A stretch of DNA of 64,000 bases, taken from positions 2,480,001 to 2,544,000 of the forward strand of contig NC_013441.1 of assembly GCF_000024785.1 (NCBI RefSeq), written 5' to 3'. A program made the translations under genes and the position numbers. This DNA is from Gordonia bronchialis DSM 43247 (GTDB lineage: Bacteria > Actinomycetota > Actinomycetes > Mycobacteriales > Mycobacteriaceae). This document shows, piece after piece, positions 20,721 through 33,100 of this stretch (positions are counted from its first letter, which is position 1; each line of letters starts with the position of its first letter). Below the pieces are notes generated by a model. The model saw only the letters and a list, made by a program, of their open reading frames with translations. It made no database searches and was not told the DNA's origin.

Positions 20721-20796
20721 TCGGTGGCCGCGCATTCCGCGGCACCCGACCCCCGCTCTGTGAGAACTGTTGTCCGGATAGGAGAGGAACCGACTC

Positions 20797-21738
20797 GTGC
20801 GCATCGTCTTCGCGGGTACTCCCGACGTCGCCGTCGCGTCGCTGCAGGCACTGATCGACTCACCGGCACACGAGGTCGTCGGGGTGATCACCCGGCCGGA
20901 TGCGGTGTCCGGGCGCGGACGCACCGTGTCGCGTTCGCCGGTCGGTCTGCTCGCCGACGAGTACGGACTGTCGGTCATCACGCCGCGTCGACTCGCCGAA
21001 CCCGATGTCGCCGACACGCTGCGCGCCTGGGCGCCGGACTGCGGCGCGGTGGTGGCCTACGGCGGGCTGGTACCACCCGCACTGCTCGATCTGCCCGAGC
21101 ACGGCTGGATCAACCTGCACTTCTCGGTGTTGCCGGCCTGGCGCGGTGCCGCTCCGGTGCAGGCCGCCATCGCAGCCGGCGACGAGGTCACCGGCGCCAG
21201 CACCTTCCGGCTGGAGAAGGGCCTGGACACCGGGCCGGTGTACGGGGTGCTCACCGAGACCATCGCACCCGCCGACACGAGCGGGGCACTGCTCGAGCGG
21301 CTGTCGGTCGCCGGCGCCGGACTGCTGGTGCGCACCCTCGACGGCATCGCCGACGGTGAGCTGACACCCACCCCGCAACCCCCGGACGGCATCAGTCACG
21401 CACCCAAGATCGAGGTCGACGACGCCCGGGTGCGCTGGGAGCTGCCCGCGCACATCGTCGAACGACTCATCCGCGCCTACACCCCGGCGCCCGGGGCGTG
21501 GACCAGCCTGGGGGACAACCGGATCAAGCTCGGCCCGGTGACCGTCGCCGACGACGACCCGAACGCACCCGACGCCCTGGACCCGGGCGCGGTGGCGGTC
21601 ACCAAGAAGGCGGTCTACGTCGGTACCGGTTCGGTACCGGTGCGACTCGGCACCACGCAGCCACCCGGGAAGAAACCCATGCCGGCCGCCGACTGGGCAC
21701 GGGGCGCGCGGCTGTCCGACGGCACGACCCTGAAATGA
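20797..21738 (+). CDS. fmt: methionyl-tRNA formyltransferase
   Basis: The 313-residue enzyme formylates initiator Met-tRNA using 10-formyl-tetrahydrofolate. Motifs include [12 protein letters not shown] at the N-terminus, the catalytic region [27 protein letters not shown], and a C-terminal OB-like domain after about residue 205. The GTG at 20797 has AGGAGAGG 10 bases upstream. Its TGA overlaps an ATG that begins a short minicistron rather than rsmB directly. Confidence 0.97.
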   Translation: MRIVFAGTPDVAVASLQALIDSPAHEVVGVITRPDAVSGRGRTVSRSPVGLLADEYGLSVITPRRLAEPDVADTLRAWAPDCGAVVAYGGLVPPALLDLPEHGWINLHFSVLPAWRGAAPVQAAIAAGDEVTGASTFRLEKGLDTGPVYGVLTETIAPADTSGALLERLSVAGAGLLVRTLDGIADGELTPTPQPPDGISHAPKIEVDDARVRWELPAHIVERLIRAYTPAPGAWTSLGDNRIKLGPVTVADDDPNAPDALDPGAVAVTKKAVYVGTGSVPVRLGTTQPPGKKPMPAADWARGARLSDGTTLK

Positions 21739-21762
21739 GACCACAGCGATGAGACCACAGCG
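21735..21762 (+). repeat. tandem 14-bp duplication forming two 5-codon minicistrons between fmt and rsmB
   Basis: ATGAGACCACAGCG occurs at 21735-21748 and again at 21749-21762, followed by ATGAGCGCAG of rsmB at 21763. Each ATGA junction overlaps a stop with the next start: the fmt TGA with ATG 21735, the MRPQR-stop minicistron with ATG 21749, and a second identical minicistron with the rsmB ATG. Because 14 is not a multiple of 3, the duplication could not simply extend a protein. Confidence 0.9.
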
Positions 21763-23145
21763 ATGAGCGCAGACCGGCCCGACGACCGCAGACTTCGACG
21801 CAAAGACCTCGACCCCGCCCGGGTCGCCGCCCGCGACACGTTACGTGCGGTCCGGGAACGAGACGCCTACGCCAACCTCGTTCTGCCGAAGATGTTGCGC
21901 GAGCGCCACATCACCGGCCGTGATGCCGCGCTGGCCACCGAGCTGACCTACGGGACCGCACGCGCGCAGGGCATTATCGACGCGATCATCGCGGCGGCCG
22001 CGGGTCGCCCGGTCGCCGAGATCGACGGTCAACTCCTCGACGTGCTGCGCCTGGGCGCCTATCAGCTGTTGCGCACACGCATCGGATCGCATGCGGCGGT
22101 GTCCACCTCGGTCGATCTCGTCCGCGCAGAGAACGGCATGGGGCCGGCCGGTTTCGTGAATGCGGTGTTGCGCAAGATATCCCAGCGCGACGAGGACATC
22201 TGGGTGGATGAGCTCGCACCGTCGGTCGCCGACGACATCGTCGGGCATCTGGCGTTCCGGTACGCGCATCCGCGCTGGATCGCCGAGGTCTTCTTCTCGG
22301 CACTGGGAGGTTCGGCCGGCCTGCTGCAGGCCGCACTGGCCGCCGACGACGAGCGCCCGCCGGTGCACCTCGTGGCCCGGCCCGGTTTCATCACCGCCGA
22401 GGAGCTCGCCCTGGCCAGTGGCGGAGAGGTCGGTGACCACTCGCCCTACTGTGTGTACCTGCCCGGCGGCGATCCCGGCGAACTCGACGCCGTCCGTGAG
22501 GGTTTCGCGGGTGTGCAGGATGAGGGCAGCCAGCTTGTCGCACGCGCGGTCGCGGTGGCGCCCGTCGTCGGGGAGGACGGCGGACGGTGGCTGGACATGT
22601 GCGCCGGACCCGGCGGCAAGGCCGCGCTGCTCGGTGCGCTCGCCGACATCAACGGCGCCCATGTCGATGCCGTCGAGGTGTCCGAGCATCGGGCCGAGCT
22701 GATCCGCAAGACGGTGCGTGACCTGCCGGTTCACGTGCAGGTCGCCGACGCCCGCGCGGCCGGCCTCGACCCCGGTTTCGATCGCATCCTGCTCGATGCG
22801 CCATGCTCGGGTCTCGGTTCGCTGCGCCGCCGGCCCGAGGCGCGATGGCGCCGGCAACCCGCCGACGTCGACGAGCTCGTCGTGCTCCAGCGCGAATTGC
22901 TCACCGAGGCAGTGCGTCTGGTCCGTCCGGGTGGGTTGGTCGTCTACTCGACGTGTTCGCCGCATCCGGCGGAGACCGTCGAGGTGGTGTCGTCGGTGCT
23001 CGCCGAGCATCCTGACGTCGAGCAGATCGACGCCCGGCCGCTCGTCCCCGCCGATCAGCTCGGCGATGGTCCGCACGTGCAGCTCTGGCCGCATCTGCAC
23101 GGTACCGACGCCATGTTTCTGGCGGTGCTGCGCCGCATGGAGTGA
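21763..23145 (+). CDS. rsmB: 16S rRNA (cytosine-967-C5)-methyltransferase
   Basis: The 460-residue protein joins an N-terminal NusB-like RNA-binding domain (about residues 20-160) to a Fmu/Sun SAM-dependent methyltransferase domain. The latter shows [15 protein letters not shown] for SAM binding, [19 protein letters not shown] with the base-release Cys, and [16 protein letters not shown] with the catalytic Cys. The ATG at 21763 has no SD and sits at the end of the ATGA chain after fmt, so reinitiation by coupled translation is likely. Confidence 0.95.
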   Translation: MSADRPDDRRLRRKDLDPARVAARDTLRAVRERDAYANLVLPKMLRERHITGRDAALATELTYGTARAQGIIDAIIAAAAGRPVAEIDGQLLDVLRLGAYQLLRTRIGSHAAVSTSVDLVRAENGMGPAGFVNAVLRKISQRDEDIWVDELAPSVADDIVGHLAFRYAHPRWIAEVFFSALGGSAGLLQAALAADDERPPVHLVARPGFITAEELALASGGEVGDHSPYCVYLPGGDPGELDAVREGFAGVQDEGSQLVARAVAVAPVVGEDGGRWLDMCAGPGGKAALLGALADINGAHVDAVEVSEHRAELIRKTVRDLPVHVQVADARAAGLDPGFDRILLDAPCSGLGSLRRRPEARWRRQPADVDELVVLQRELLTEAVRLVRPGGLVVYSTCSPHPAETVEVVSSVLAEHPDVEQIDARPLVPADQLGDGPHVQLWPHLHGTDAMFLAVLRRME

Positions 23146-23196
23146 AGCGCCGGGGCCGCAACCGAGACTCCCTGACGGCTTCGAGCGGGCGAACCA

Positions 23197-23202
23197 TACA
23201 AT
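23197..23202 (+). promoter_or_regulatory. -10 hexamer TACAAT, leaderless promoter of rpe
   Basis: TACAAT is a near-perfect -10 and ends 7 bases before the ATG at 23210. A CTGACG 19 bases upstream (23172-23177) could be a weak -35. No SD lies between, so the transcript probably begins at the start codon. Confidence 0.6.
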
Positions 23203-23209
23203 CTCAGAT

Positions 23210-23899
23210 ATGTGTGACGCCGGCGCAACGCCCATGATCGCCCCTTCGATTCTGTCCGCGGACTTCGCCAACCTGGCGGCCGAGGCGGCCGCCGTCGAGG
23301 GGTCCGACTGGCTGCATGTCGACGTGATGGACGCCCACTTCGTCCCGAACCTGACACTGGGCCTGCCGGTGGTGGAAAGCCTGCTCAAGGCCACCGACAT
23401 CCCCATCGACTGCCACCTGATGATCGAGAACCCCGAGCGCTGGGCACCGCCGTACGCCGAGGCGGGCGCCCACAACGTCACCTTCCACGCCGAAGCCACC
23501 GACGACCCGATCCCGGTGGCCCGCGACATCCGGGCCGCAGGTGCCAAGGCCGGCCTGTCGATCAAACCCGGCACGCCACTCGAGCCCTACCTGGAGATCC
23601 TCACGAGCTTCGACACCCTGCTCATCATGAGCGTCGAACCGGGGTTCGGCGGACAGAAGTTCATCCCCGACGTGCTCGAGAAGGCCCGGACCATTCGCAA
23701 GATCATCGACGCCGAGGACCTGCAGTTGCTGGTCGAGATCGACGGGGGCATCAACGCCGACACCATCGAGCAGGCCGCCGAGGCGGGAATCGACTGCTTC
23801 GTCGCCGGATCGGCGGTCTACGGTGCCGCGGATCCCGGTGTGGCCGTGGCGAAGCTGCGTGAGCAGGCGGCGCAGGCCCGTAACGCCGGCACGAACTGA
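23210..23899 (+). CDS. rpe: ribulose-phosphate 3-epimerase
   Basis: The 229-residue TIM-barrel enzyme interconverts ribulose 5-phosphate and xylulose 5-phosphate. Conserved features are [13 protein letters not shown], the metal ligands in [14 protein letters not shown] and [22 protein letters not shown], and EIDGGIN for phosphate binding. ATG 23210 is chosen because TACAAT lies 7 bases upstream; ATG 23234 (MIAPSILS) is the alternative. Ribulose 5-phosphate is also the substrate of RibBA, so placement ahead of the rib genes makes metabolic sense. ribD follows after 5 bp. Confidence 0.95.
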   Translation: MCDAGATPMIAPSILSADFANLAAEAAAVEGSDWLHVDVMDAHFVPNLTLGLPVVESLLKATDIPIDCHLMIENPERWAPPYAEAGAHNVTFHAEATDDPIPVARDIRAAGAKAGLSIKPGTPLEPYLEILTSFDTLLIMSVEPGFGGQKFIPDVLEKARTIRKIIDAEDLQLLVEIDGGINADTIEQAAEAGIDCFVAGSAVYGAADPGVAVAKLREQAAQARNAGTN

Positions 23900-23904
23900 C
23901 CGAC

Positions 23905-24906
23905 GTGGACATACCCGCCCTGATGCGGCAGGCGATCACCGAATCGGCTGCGGCACAGGGGGTCAGTACCCCCAACCCACCGGTGGGCGCGGTCATCGTC
24001 GACCGTGCCGGAACGATCGTCGGTGTCGGGCACACGGCACCGCCGGGCGGCCCGCATGCCGAGATCGTCGCGCTCACCCAGGCCGGTGCGGCCGCACGCG
24101 GCGCAACCGCGGTGGTCACACTCGAGCCGTGCAACCACACCGGGCGCACCGGACCGTGTTCGCAGGCACTCATCGCGGCGGGCGTGGCGCACGTGTGTTT
24201 CGGTGTGGCCGACCCTAATCCGACGGCGGCCGGCGGAGCCGACACGTTGCGCGCGGCGGGTGTGAGCGTCGATGCCGGCGTACTCGCGGACGAGGTCGCC
24301 GCCGGCCCGCTGCAGCCGTGGCTGCACCGGCAGACGACGGGACGACCGTTCGTCACGGTGAAACTCGCGACCTCGATCGACGGCCGTGTCGCTGCGTCCG
24401 ACGGCACCAGTCAGTGGGTCACCGGTCCGGCGGCACGTGCCCACGCCCATGAGCGGCGCTCCCGGATCGACGCGATCGTCGTGGGAACCGGAACGGCGCT
24501 CGCCGATGACCCGTCGCTTACCGCGCGTCGGCCCGACGGCACGCGGTACCCGCATCAACCGACCCGTGTCGTCGTGGGCCACCGCGACCTGCCCGCCGAC
24601 GCCAATCTGCGTGACGACGCGGCGCCCCTGCTCCGGGTGGCAACCCGCGAACCGGCCGAGGTCCTCGACGCCCTCGACGACGCGCTGTGGGTGTTGGTCG
24701 AGGGCGGCCCGACGCTTGCCGGCGCTTTCGTCGCGGCCGGGCTGGTCGATTCGGTCGAGGCGTATGTGGCGCCGGTCCTGCTGGGTGCCGGCCGCAACGC
24801 CGTCGACGTCCCGACGATCACCACATTGGCCGATGCGGTTCGCTTCACCACCCGCGAGGTCGTCGGTCTGGCCGGTGGCGATGTCTTCGTTCGCATGTCG
24901 CGGTGA
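23905..24906 (+). CDS. ribD: bifunctional riboflavin deaminase / reductase RibD
   Basis: The protein converts the first pyrimidine intermediate of riboflavin synthesis in two steps. The N-terminal zinc deaminase (about residues 1-145) has HAEIVAL and PCNHTGRTGPCSQA, giving one His and two Cys ligands. The C-terminal reductase (about 150-333) shows KLATSIDGRVAASDGTSQWVTG and EGGPTLAGAFV. GTG 23905 lies just after the rpe stop with no clear SD. It lies upstream of the FMN riboswitch, so the riboswitch should not control it directly. Confidence 0.95.
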   Translation: MDIPALMRQAITESAAAQGVSTPNPPVGAVIVDRAGTIVGVGHTAPPGGPHAEIVALTQAGAAARGATAVVTLEPCNHTGRTGPCSQALIAAGVAHVCFGVADPNPTAAGGADTLRAAGVSVDAGVLADEVAAGPLQPWLHRQTTGRPFVTVKLATSIDGRVAASDGTSQWVTGPAARAHAHERRSRIDAIVVGTGTALADDPSLTARRPDGTRYPHQPTRVVVGHRDLPADANLRDDAAPLLRVATREPAEVLDALDDALWVLVEGGPTLAGAFVAAGLVDSVEAYVAPVLLGAGRNAVDVPTITTLADAVRFTTREVVGLAGGDVFVRMSR

Positions 24907-24987
24907 GCGATTCCCGGGCGGGATGGTTCCGTTTGGTCGGGGTTCTGCTCAGCGGGAGCACAAGGCGACCCCTCTTTCGCAGCGTGC

Positions 24988-24993
24988 TAGCGT
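24988..24993 (+). promoter_or_regulatory. extended -10 (TGCTAGCGT) upstream of the FMN riboswitch
   Basis: TAGCGT preceded by TGC makes an extended -10. Transcription from it would begin near 25000, a few bases before the first helix of the riboswitch. No good -35 is visible, as is common for extended -10 promoters. Confidence 0.4.
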
Positions 24994-25004
24994 CGAAGGC
25001 ACCA

Positions 25005-25155
25005 GTTCTCGGGGCGGGGTGAAACTCCCCACCGGCGGTGATGATGCTGCGAGGTCATGCTCGCGACATCGAGCCCGCGAGCGCCTGCCCAGGCAGGGAC
25101 AGCAGATTCCGGTGCGAATCCGGAGCCGACGGTCACAGTCCGGATGTGAGAGAAC
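25005..25155 (+). promoter_or_regulatory. FMN riboswitch (RFN element) before ribE
   Basis: The conserved RFN order is present: GTTCTC (25005-25010) opening helix P1, GGGGCGGGGTGAAACTCCCC, CACCGGCGGT, AGCCCGCGAGCG, a variable arm, GCAGATTCCGGTGCGAATCC, GGAGCCGACGGTCACAGTCC, and GAGAAC (25150-25155) closing P1. FMN binding would lower expression of ribE-ribBA-ribH and the genes coupled to them. The downstream hairpin over the SD suggests translational rather than terminator control. Confidence 0.95.
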
Positions 25156-25179
25156 AGGCGACACGAGGCCGTCTGCGTC

Positions 25180-25203
25180 TGCTCCGAGCAAGCAGGAGGA
25201 GCA
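25180..25203 (+). promoter_or_regulatory. putative SD-sequestering hairpin of ribE
   Basis: TGCTCC (25180-25185) can pair with GGAGCA (25198-25203), placing most of the ribosome binding site AGGAGGAGC (25194-25202) in the stem or the loop. The start GTG is 2 bases further. It is a plausible expression platform for the riboswitch; no U-rich terminator is present. Confidence 0.5.
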
Positions 25204-25204
25204 C

Positions 25205-25848
25205 GTGTTCACCGGAATCGTGGAGGAGCTCGGCGAGATCGCCGCCCGCGAAGACCTTCCCGACGCTGCCCGCATCACCGTCCGCGGGCCGGTCGTCACC
25301 TCCGACGCCGGATACGGCGATTCGATCGCCGTCAACGGTGTCTGTCTCACCGTCGTGGAGAAGCGCGACGACAGCTTCACCGTCGACGTCATGGCCGAAA
25401 CACTGCGGCGCAGTTCGCTGTCCGGGCTCGGACCGGGCAGCCGCGTCAACCTCGAACGTGCCATGCCCGCCGGCGGCCGGTTCGGTGGCCACATCGTCCA
25501 GGGGCATGTGGACGGGACCGGTGAGGTGATGTCGGTGTCGCCGTCGGAACACTGGACGGTGGTCCGCATCGCGATGCCCGGGCAGCTGAGCCGCTACCTC
25601 GTCGAGAAGGGGTCGATCACCGTCGACGGTGTCTCGCTGACGGTGGCCGCCCTCGGTGAGACCGACCAGACACCCTGGTTCGAAATTTCCCTGATCCCCA
25701 CCACGTTGTCCGAGACGAATCTCGGGTCCGCCGCACCCGGCACCGTGGTCAACCTCGAAGTCGACGTGATCGCCAAGTACGTCGAACGGTTGCATCCGGG
25801 GGTCGCGAACGCGGCAGCGGAGACGGTGCGTACAACGGTGGAGGACAA

Positions 25849-25852
<4 letters not shown>
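25205..25852 (+). CDS. ribE: riboflavin synthase, alpha chain
   Basis: The enzyme dismutates two lumazines into riboflavin and a pyrimidine. The 215-residue chain has two lumazine-binding repeats, the first starting [11 protein letters not shown] and the second at [34 protein letters not shown] is the substrate-binding segment of repeat one, and SLTVAAL the equivalent in repeat two. The GTG at 25205 follows AGGAGGAGCAC directly; longer open frame upstream runs through the riboswitch and is not coding. Its TGA overlaps ribBA (GTGA). Confidence 0.96.
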
Positions 25853-28182
<2,330 letters not shown>

Positions 28183-28186
<4 letters not shown>

Positions 28187-29058
28187 TCGACCTCGACGAG
28201 GTGGGACGGACCGCGCTGGGCGTCGCATACCTGCGCGCCTATGAATCACGGCGTCCCAACGCGGTTTTCGTCGATCCGCTCGCGTTGGGACTGTACGGAT
28301 CGGCGGTCGTCGACGACGCGGGGCACCTGCGTGAACTCCCGCCGGCCGACGACGAGGCGGGTCGCGAACGGCGCGCGATGTACCACTCGATCGTCGGGCG
28401 CACCCTGTTTCTCGACGAGGTGTTCACGACCGGTGCCGCCGACGGTGTCCGGCAGTTCGTCATTCTCGGCGCCGGACTGGACGCGCGGGCCTTCCGCCTC
28501 GATCTCGGGCCGGATGCGGTGTTCTACGAACTCGATCGTCCCGCGGTGACCGAGGTGAAGGAACAACTCGTCGCCGAGCATTCGCTCGTCGCGCACGGGC
28601 AGCGGCGGGTGGTGTCGGCCGATCTCGCGGGGGACTGGCTCACCGAGCTGCGGACCGCCGGATTCCGTCCCGGCGAACCGACCTGCTGGCTCGCCGAAGG
28701 CCTGCTGGTGTACCTCGACACCGACGTGGTGTGGCAGGCGATCGGTGCGATCACCTCGGCGTCGGCAGCCGGGTCGCGCATCGGCCTCACCGTGCGACTG
28801 CCCGGTGCCCGCCCGCCGGAGGATCCGTTCGCCTCGGTCGCGTCGATGTGGAAACCCGACCCCGGCATCGTCGACCGATTGGTCGCGAGCGGCTGGGAAT
28901 GTCGTTCCACCGACGCGCGGACGGTCCTCACCGCACACGGACGCGAGATCCTGACGCCGACGGGCCTGCAGGCCACATCAGGTGCGACATCGCGTGCCCT
29001 GCTGGTCTCCGGAGTGCACCCCGGCGGTGGGGAACTGGCTGTCGGACCGGACGACTAA
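28183..29058 (+). CDS. SAM-dependent methyltransferase of the leucine carboxyl methyltransferase type
   Basis: The 291-residue protein belongs to the large actinobacterial family annotated as putative SAM-dependent methyltransferases (LCM/Ppm fold). Visible motifs are FVILGAGLDARAFRLDL (SAM-binding motif I), VFYELDRPAVTEVK (acidic ribose-binding residue), VSADLAGDWLTEL, and CWLAEGLLVYL. The substrate is unknown and could be an acid or a polyketide. ATG 28183 overlaps the upstream stop. I do not recall this family at this position in M. tuberculosis, so it may be a lineage-specific addition to the operon. Confidence 0.85.
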
Positions 29059-29061
29059 CCT
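29056..29061 (+). promoter_or_regulatory. -10 hexamer TAACCT, leaderless promoter of uvrC
   Basis: TAACCT begins with the stop codon of the methyltransferase gene and ends 6 bases before the GTG of uvrC. The intervening GGAAGA is too close to the GTG to serve as a normal SD, which favours a leaderless transcript. Confidence 0.5.
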
Positions 29062-29067
29062 GGAAGA

Positions 29068-31083
29068 GTGGCCGACCCGACGACGTACCGTCCCGCTCCC
29101 GGGACGATCCCGACCGAACCGGGGGTCTACCGCTTCCGCGACGCACACGGCCGGGTCATCTATGTCGGCAAGGCCAAGAGCCTCCGCTCACGTCTGACGT
29201 CGTATTTCGCCGACATCGCATCGCTGCATCCGCGCACCCGCCAGATGGTGACCACCGCGGCGTCGGTGGAGTGGACGGTGGTCGGCACCGAGGTCGAGGC
29301 GCTTCAGCTCGAGTACAACTGGATCAAGGAATTCGATCCGCGATTCAACGTGCGGTACCGCGACGACAAGAGCTATCCGATGCTCGCGGTCACCCTCAAC
29401 GAGGAGTATCCGCGCCTGTTCGTCTACCGGGGTCCGCGCCGGCGCGGGGTGCGCTACTTCGGCCCGTACTCGCACGCCTGGGCGATCCGCGAGACGGTCG
29501 ATCTGCTGACCCGGGTGTTTCCGGCCCGAACGTGTTCGGCCGGGGTGTTCAAACGGCACCGCCAGATCGACCGGCCGTGCCTGCTCGGCTACATCGACAA
29601 GTGCGCCGCCCCCTGCGTGGGCCGGGTCAGTGCCGAGCAGCACCGCGAGATCGTCGACGACTTCTGCGACTTCCTGGCCGGCCGCACCGATCAGATGATT
29701 CGCCGGATGGAACGCGAGATGTCAGCGGCGGCAACCGAACTCGATTTCGAGAGGGCCGCCCGGCTGCGTGACGACATCGGTGCGATGCGGCGTGCGATGG
29801 AAAAGCAGGCCGTGGTGCTCGGCGACGGCACCGACGCCGATGTGGTCGCCTTTGCCGGTGACGATCTCGAGGTGTCCGTGCAGATCTTCCACGTGCGTGA
29901 CGGCCGCGTGCGGGGTCAGCGCGGGTGGGTGGTGGAGCGATCCGACAACGGATCCGTCGGTGACCTCGTCGGCGACTTCCTCACCCAGTTCTACGGACAG
30001 CAGGTCGATCTCGATGCCACCGTCGAGATCGGTGCCGGCCGGGCTCGTGGTGATGCGGTACCCCGCGAGGTCATGGTCCCCGAATTGCCCTCGGACGCAG
30101 CCGAACTCGAGGACTGGCTGTCGGAGCTGCGCGGGAGCCGGGTACGGCTTCGGGTGCCGCAGCGCGGTGACAAGAAGGCACTGTTCGACACGGTGGGCCG
30201 CAACGCATCCGAGGCGCTGGCCCAGCACAAGCTCCGGCGCGCGGGCGATCTCACCACTCGATCGGCGGCGCTGACCGAACTGCAGGAATCACTCGGGCTC
30301 GACCAGGCGCCGCTGCGCATCGAATGCGTCGACATCTCCCATGTGCAGGGCACCGATGTGGTGGCCTCCCTCGTGGTCTTCGAAGACGGACTCCCGCGCA
30401 AATCCGACTATCGGCACTACTCCATCCGGCACGCCGCCGGCGACGGCCACTCCGACGACGTCGCGTCGATCGCGGAGGTCACCCGGCGCCGGTTCCTGCG
30501 GCACCGCGCCGATCAGCTGCCCGCACCGCCGCCGATGGAGTCCGGCCCGGCCCCGACCGGCACGCCGGAGGCCGATGTCGCGCCGCCGGTCCCCAAGAAG
30601 TTCGCCTACCCGCCCAACCTCTTCGTCGTCGACGGTGGTGCACCGCAGGTGCACGCGGCCGCCGCGGTTCTCGACGAACTCGGCATCACCGATGTGTCGG
30701 TGATCGGACTCGCCAAGCGGCTCGAGGAGGTCTGGACGCCCGGCGACGACGAGCCGATCATCCTTCCGCGCGCCGGCGAGGCCCTGTTCCTGTTGCAACG
30801 GGTCCGCGACGAGGCCCACCGCTTCGCGATCACGTTCCACCGCAACAAACGCAGCAAACGGATGACCGAATCGGTGCTCGACGGCGTCCCCGGCCTGGGG
30901 CGGACCCGAAAGACGGCGCTGGTGACGCACTTCGGCTCGGTGGCCCGGTTGCGTGAGGCATCCTTGGAGGACATCTCGGGCGTTCCCGGTATCGGGATGG
31001 CCACCGCGCGCGCGGTGCAGGCCGCGTTGGGGGAGGATGGCCGTGACGATGCGGCAGATGTCTCAGGAGGCGATGGTGACTGA
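29068..31083 (+). CDS. uvrC: UvrABC excinuclease subunit C
   Basis: UvrC makes both incisions in nucleotide excision repair. The 671-residue protein has the GIY-YIG nuclease for the 3' cut ([20 protein letters not shown], residues about 14-95) and Cys-rich turns at [20 protein letters not shown] and CAAPCVG. A UVR coiled-coil for UvrB contact follows ([14 protein letters not shown]), then an RNase H-like domain for the 5' cut ([25 protein letters not shown]), and a C-terminal helix-hairpin-helix pair ([21 protein letters not shown]). A short Pro-rich insert lies near residues 485-510. Confidence 0.97.
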   Translation: MADPTTYRPAPGTIPTEPGVYRFRDAHGRVIYVGKAKSLRSRLTSYFADIASLHPRTRQMVTTAASVEWTVVGTEVEALQLEYNWIKEFDPRFNVRYRDDKSYPMLAVTLNEEYPRLFVYRGPRRRGVRYFGPYSHAWAIRETVDLLTRVFPARTCSAGVFKRHRQIDRPCLLGYIDKCAAPCVGRVSAEQHREIVDDFCDFLAGRTDQMIRRMEREMSAAATELDFERAARLRDDIGAMRRAMEKQAVVLGDGTDADVVAFAGDDLEVSVQIFHVRDGRVRGQRGWVVERSDNGSVGDLVGDFLTQFYGQQVDLDATVEIGAGRARGDAVPREVMVPELPSDAAELEDWLSELRGSRVRLRVPQRGDKKALFDTVGRNASEALAQHKLRRAGDLTTRSAALTELQESLGLDQAPLRIECVDISHVQGTDVVASLVVFEDGLPRKSDYRHYSIRHAAGDGHSDDVASIAEVTRRRFLRHRADQLPAPPPMESGPAPTGTPEADVAPPVPKKFAYPPNLFVVDGGAPQVHAAAAVLDELGITDVSVIGLAKRLEEVWTPGDDEPIILPRAGEALFLLQRVRDEAHRFAITFHRNKRSKRMTESVLDGVPGLGRTRKTALVTHFGSVARLREASLEDISGVPGIGMATARAVQAALGEDGRDDAADVSGGDGD

Positions 31084-32005
31084 CCCCGGACCGGCAGATG
31101 ACCTCGCGACCGGCGGTGGATCGCCCGAGGACCTGACGGTGCTGTTCGTGACCGGCATGTCCGGGGCCGGCCGCTCCACGGCCGCCAACGTCCTCGAGGA
31201 CGACGGCTGGTATGTCGCCGACAATGTCCCACCGTCGCTGATCTCGAAGATGGTGCAGATGGTCCGTGAGGGCGACCCCGCGATCACCCGGCTCGCGCTG
31301 GTGCTGCGGGCGTCGGACCCCGGGCTGGCCACCGAACTGGAGACCCTGCGCACCTCGCTGGAGAACGACGGAATCCGCACCAAACTGCTCTACCTCGACG
31401 CCAGCGACCATGCCCTGGTCCGCCGATTCGAGCAGGTGCGCCGCCGGCATCCGTTGCAGGGCAGGGAAACCCTCACCGAGGGCATCGCTCGCGAACGCGC
31501 GATCCTGGCGCCCATCAAGAACGTCGCCGACCTCGTCGTGGAGACCTCGGCCCTGACCGTGGCCAAGTTGCGCGAGGTGGTCGAAGACGCCTACCCGCAG
31601 GCGGACTCGCGGCTGTCGGTCGCGGTGCAGTCCTTCGGTTTCAAGTACGGTTTGCCCATCGATTCCGATCTCGTCGTCGACGTCCGCTTTCTGCCGAATC
31701 CCTACTGGGTTGACGAGTTACGCGATCACAACGGACTGCAGGAGCCGGTGCGTGACTACGTCCTCGGTCACCCCGACGTGCCGGGTTTCCTCGATCTCTA
31801 CACCGAGCTGGTGGGCATCGTCGGGCGCGGCTACCTCCGAGAAGGCAAGCGCTACATGACGATCAGCGTCGGATGCACCGGCGGGAAACATCGCAGCGTC
31901 GCTCTGGCCGAGGAACTCGCGCGACGACTCGGCGAGCGTATCGACGATGCCGGCGCGGCCCACTACGACGTTCGCGTGCTGCACCGGGATCTGGGGCGCG
32001 AATGA
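31076..32005 (+). CDS. rapZ: RapZ-family nucleotide-binding protein
   Basis: The 309-residue protein (YvcJ/RapZ, Rv1421-like) binds nucleotides. In E. coli RapZ is the RNA adaptor that targets GlmZ; in actinobacteria the role is unsettled. The N-terminal P-loop reads [10 protein letters not shown] with Arg where Lys is usual, a change I associate with actinobacterial members. [27 protein letters not shown] and the C-terminal [16 protein letters not shown] are family motifs. GTG 31076 is preferred to ATG 31073 because it sits 5 bases from CAGGAGG. It overlaps the uvrC end by 8 bases. Confidence 0.92.
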   Translation: MTDPGPADDLATGGGSPEDLTVLFVTGMSGAGRSTAANVLEDDGWYVADNVPPSLISKMVQMVREGDPAITRLALVLRASDPGLATELETLRTSLENDGIRTKLLYLDASDHALVRRFEQVRRRHPLQGRETLTEGIARERAILAPIKNVADLVVETSALTVAKLREVVEDAYPQADSRLSVAVQSFGFKYGLPIDSDLVVDVRFLPNPYWVDELRDHNGLQEPVRDYVLGHPDVPGFLDLYTELVGIVGRGYLREGKRYMTISVGCTGGKHRSVALAEELARRLGERIDDAGAAHYDVRVLHRDLGRE

Positions 32006-33015
32006 CCGACTCGCCCATGCGGATCGTGGCCCTCGGCGGCGGACACGGCCTCTACGCCACGCTCACCGCGATGCGCTACCTGAGCCCGGACGTCAGTGCC
32101 GTGGTCACCGTCGCCGACGACGGCGGTTCCTCCGGCCGACTGCGCGCCGAACTGGGCGTCATCCCGCCAGGTGACCTGCGAATGGCGTTGGTGGCGTTGA
32201 TGAGTGCGCCGGCCGCACTCGACGAGCTGGCCGGCGGTGCCGACGCTGCCAACGACGACGTGCAGCGGCATGCGCGGTGGGCGGAGGCATTCCAGCATCG
32301 CTTCGGCGGTCGGGGCGCACTCGCCGGACACCCCATCGGCAACCTCCTGCTCGCCGGCCTCACCGAGATCCTCGGCGACACCGAGGCGGCACTCGACGAG
32401 CTGCGCAGCGTCTTCGGGATCGACGGCCGGGTACTGCCGATGTCGACGGTTCCGCTCGAGATCGAGGCCGACGTGTCCGGCCTGGAATCCGATCCGCGCA
32501 TCAGCCGCTGCATCCGCGGACAGGTCGCCGTCGCGACCACACCGGGGAAGGTGCGGCGGGTTCGGCTGCTGCCCTCGGATCCGCCGGCCAGCGCGTCGGC
32601 GATCGCGGCGATCGAAAACGCCGATCTGGTGGTGCTCGGTCCGGGGTCGTGGTTTTCCAGCGTGATCCCGCACGTGCTGGTGCCCGAGCAACGTAAAGCG
32701 TTGCAGCGCACCGCCGCCCGCAAGATCCTGTTCGTCAACCTGGCCCCGGAACCGGGGGAGACGCCGGGGTTCTCGGTGGAGCGGCACCTGCATGTGCTGC
32801 ACGCACACGCCGATCAGTTCCGCGTCGATCACGTGGTGGTCGACGCGGCGTCGGTGCCGGCCGGCCGGGAACGCGACCATCTGGTGCGCGCGGCGGCCAA
32901 GTTCGGTGCGGCGCTGGATGTGGGCGATGTGGCCACCGCGGGACAGCAGGTCCATGACCCCGCCAAAGTCGCAGCCCTGGTGAAGGAACTGTGCGAACGT
33001 GAACTGACCCGTTAG
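32002..33015 (+). CDS. yvcK: YvcK/CuvA-family gluconeogenesis factor
   Basis: The 337-residue protein has the CofD-like Rossmann fold. In mycobacteria CuvA links carbon source use to cell wall synthesis and is phosphorylated by PknB-type kinases; in B. subtilis YvcK binds UDP-GlcNAc. Motifs here are [15 protein letters not shown] at the N-terminus, [34 protein letters not shown] and [19 protein letters not shown] 32002 overlaps the rapZ stop (ATGA). The uvrC-rapZ-yvcK-whiA order is conserved across Gram-positive bacteria. Confidence 0.95.
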   Translation: MTDSPMRIVALGGGHGLYATLTAMRYLSPDVSAVVTVADDGGSSGRLRAELGVIPPGDLRMALVALMSAPAALDELAGGADAANDDVQRHARWAEAFQHRFGGRGALAGHPIGNLLLAGLTEILGDTEAALDELRSVFGIDGRVLPMSTVPLEIEADVSGLESDPRISRCIRGQVAVATTPGKVRRVRLLPSDPPASASAIAAIENADLVVLGPGSWFSSVIPHVLVPEQRKALQRTAARKILFVNLAPEPGETPGFSVERHLHVLHAHADQFRVDHVVVDAASVPAGRERDHLVRAAAKFGAALDVGDVATAGQQVHDPAKVAALVKELCERELTR

Positions 33016-33100
33016 GCTTGCCGGGCGATGCGCGGCATGTGCGGTGGACGATTCTGGCGGTGAGGGGGCGAGCGGCCAGGTGACAGGAGGACAGGGACCG

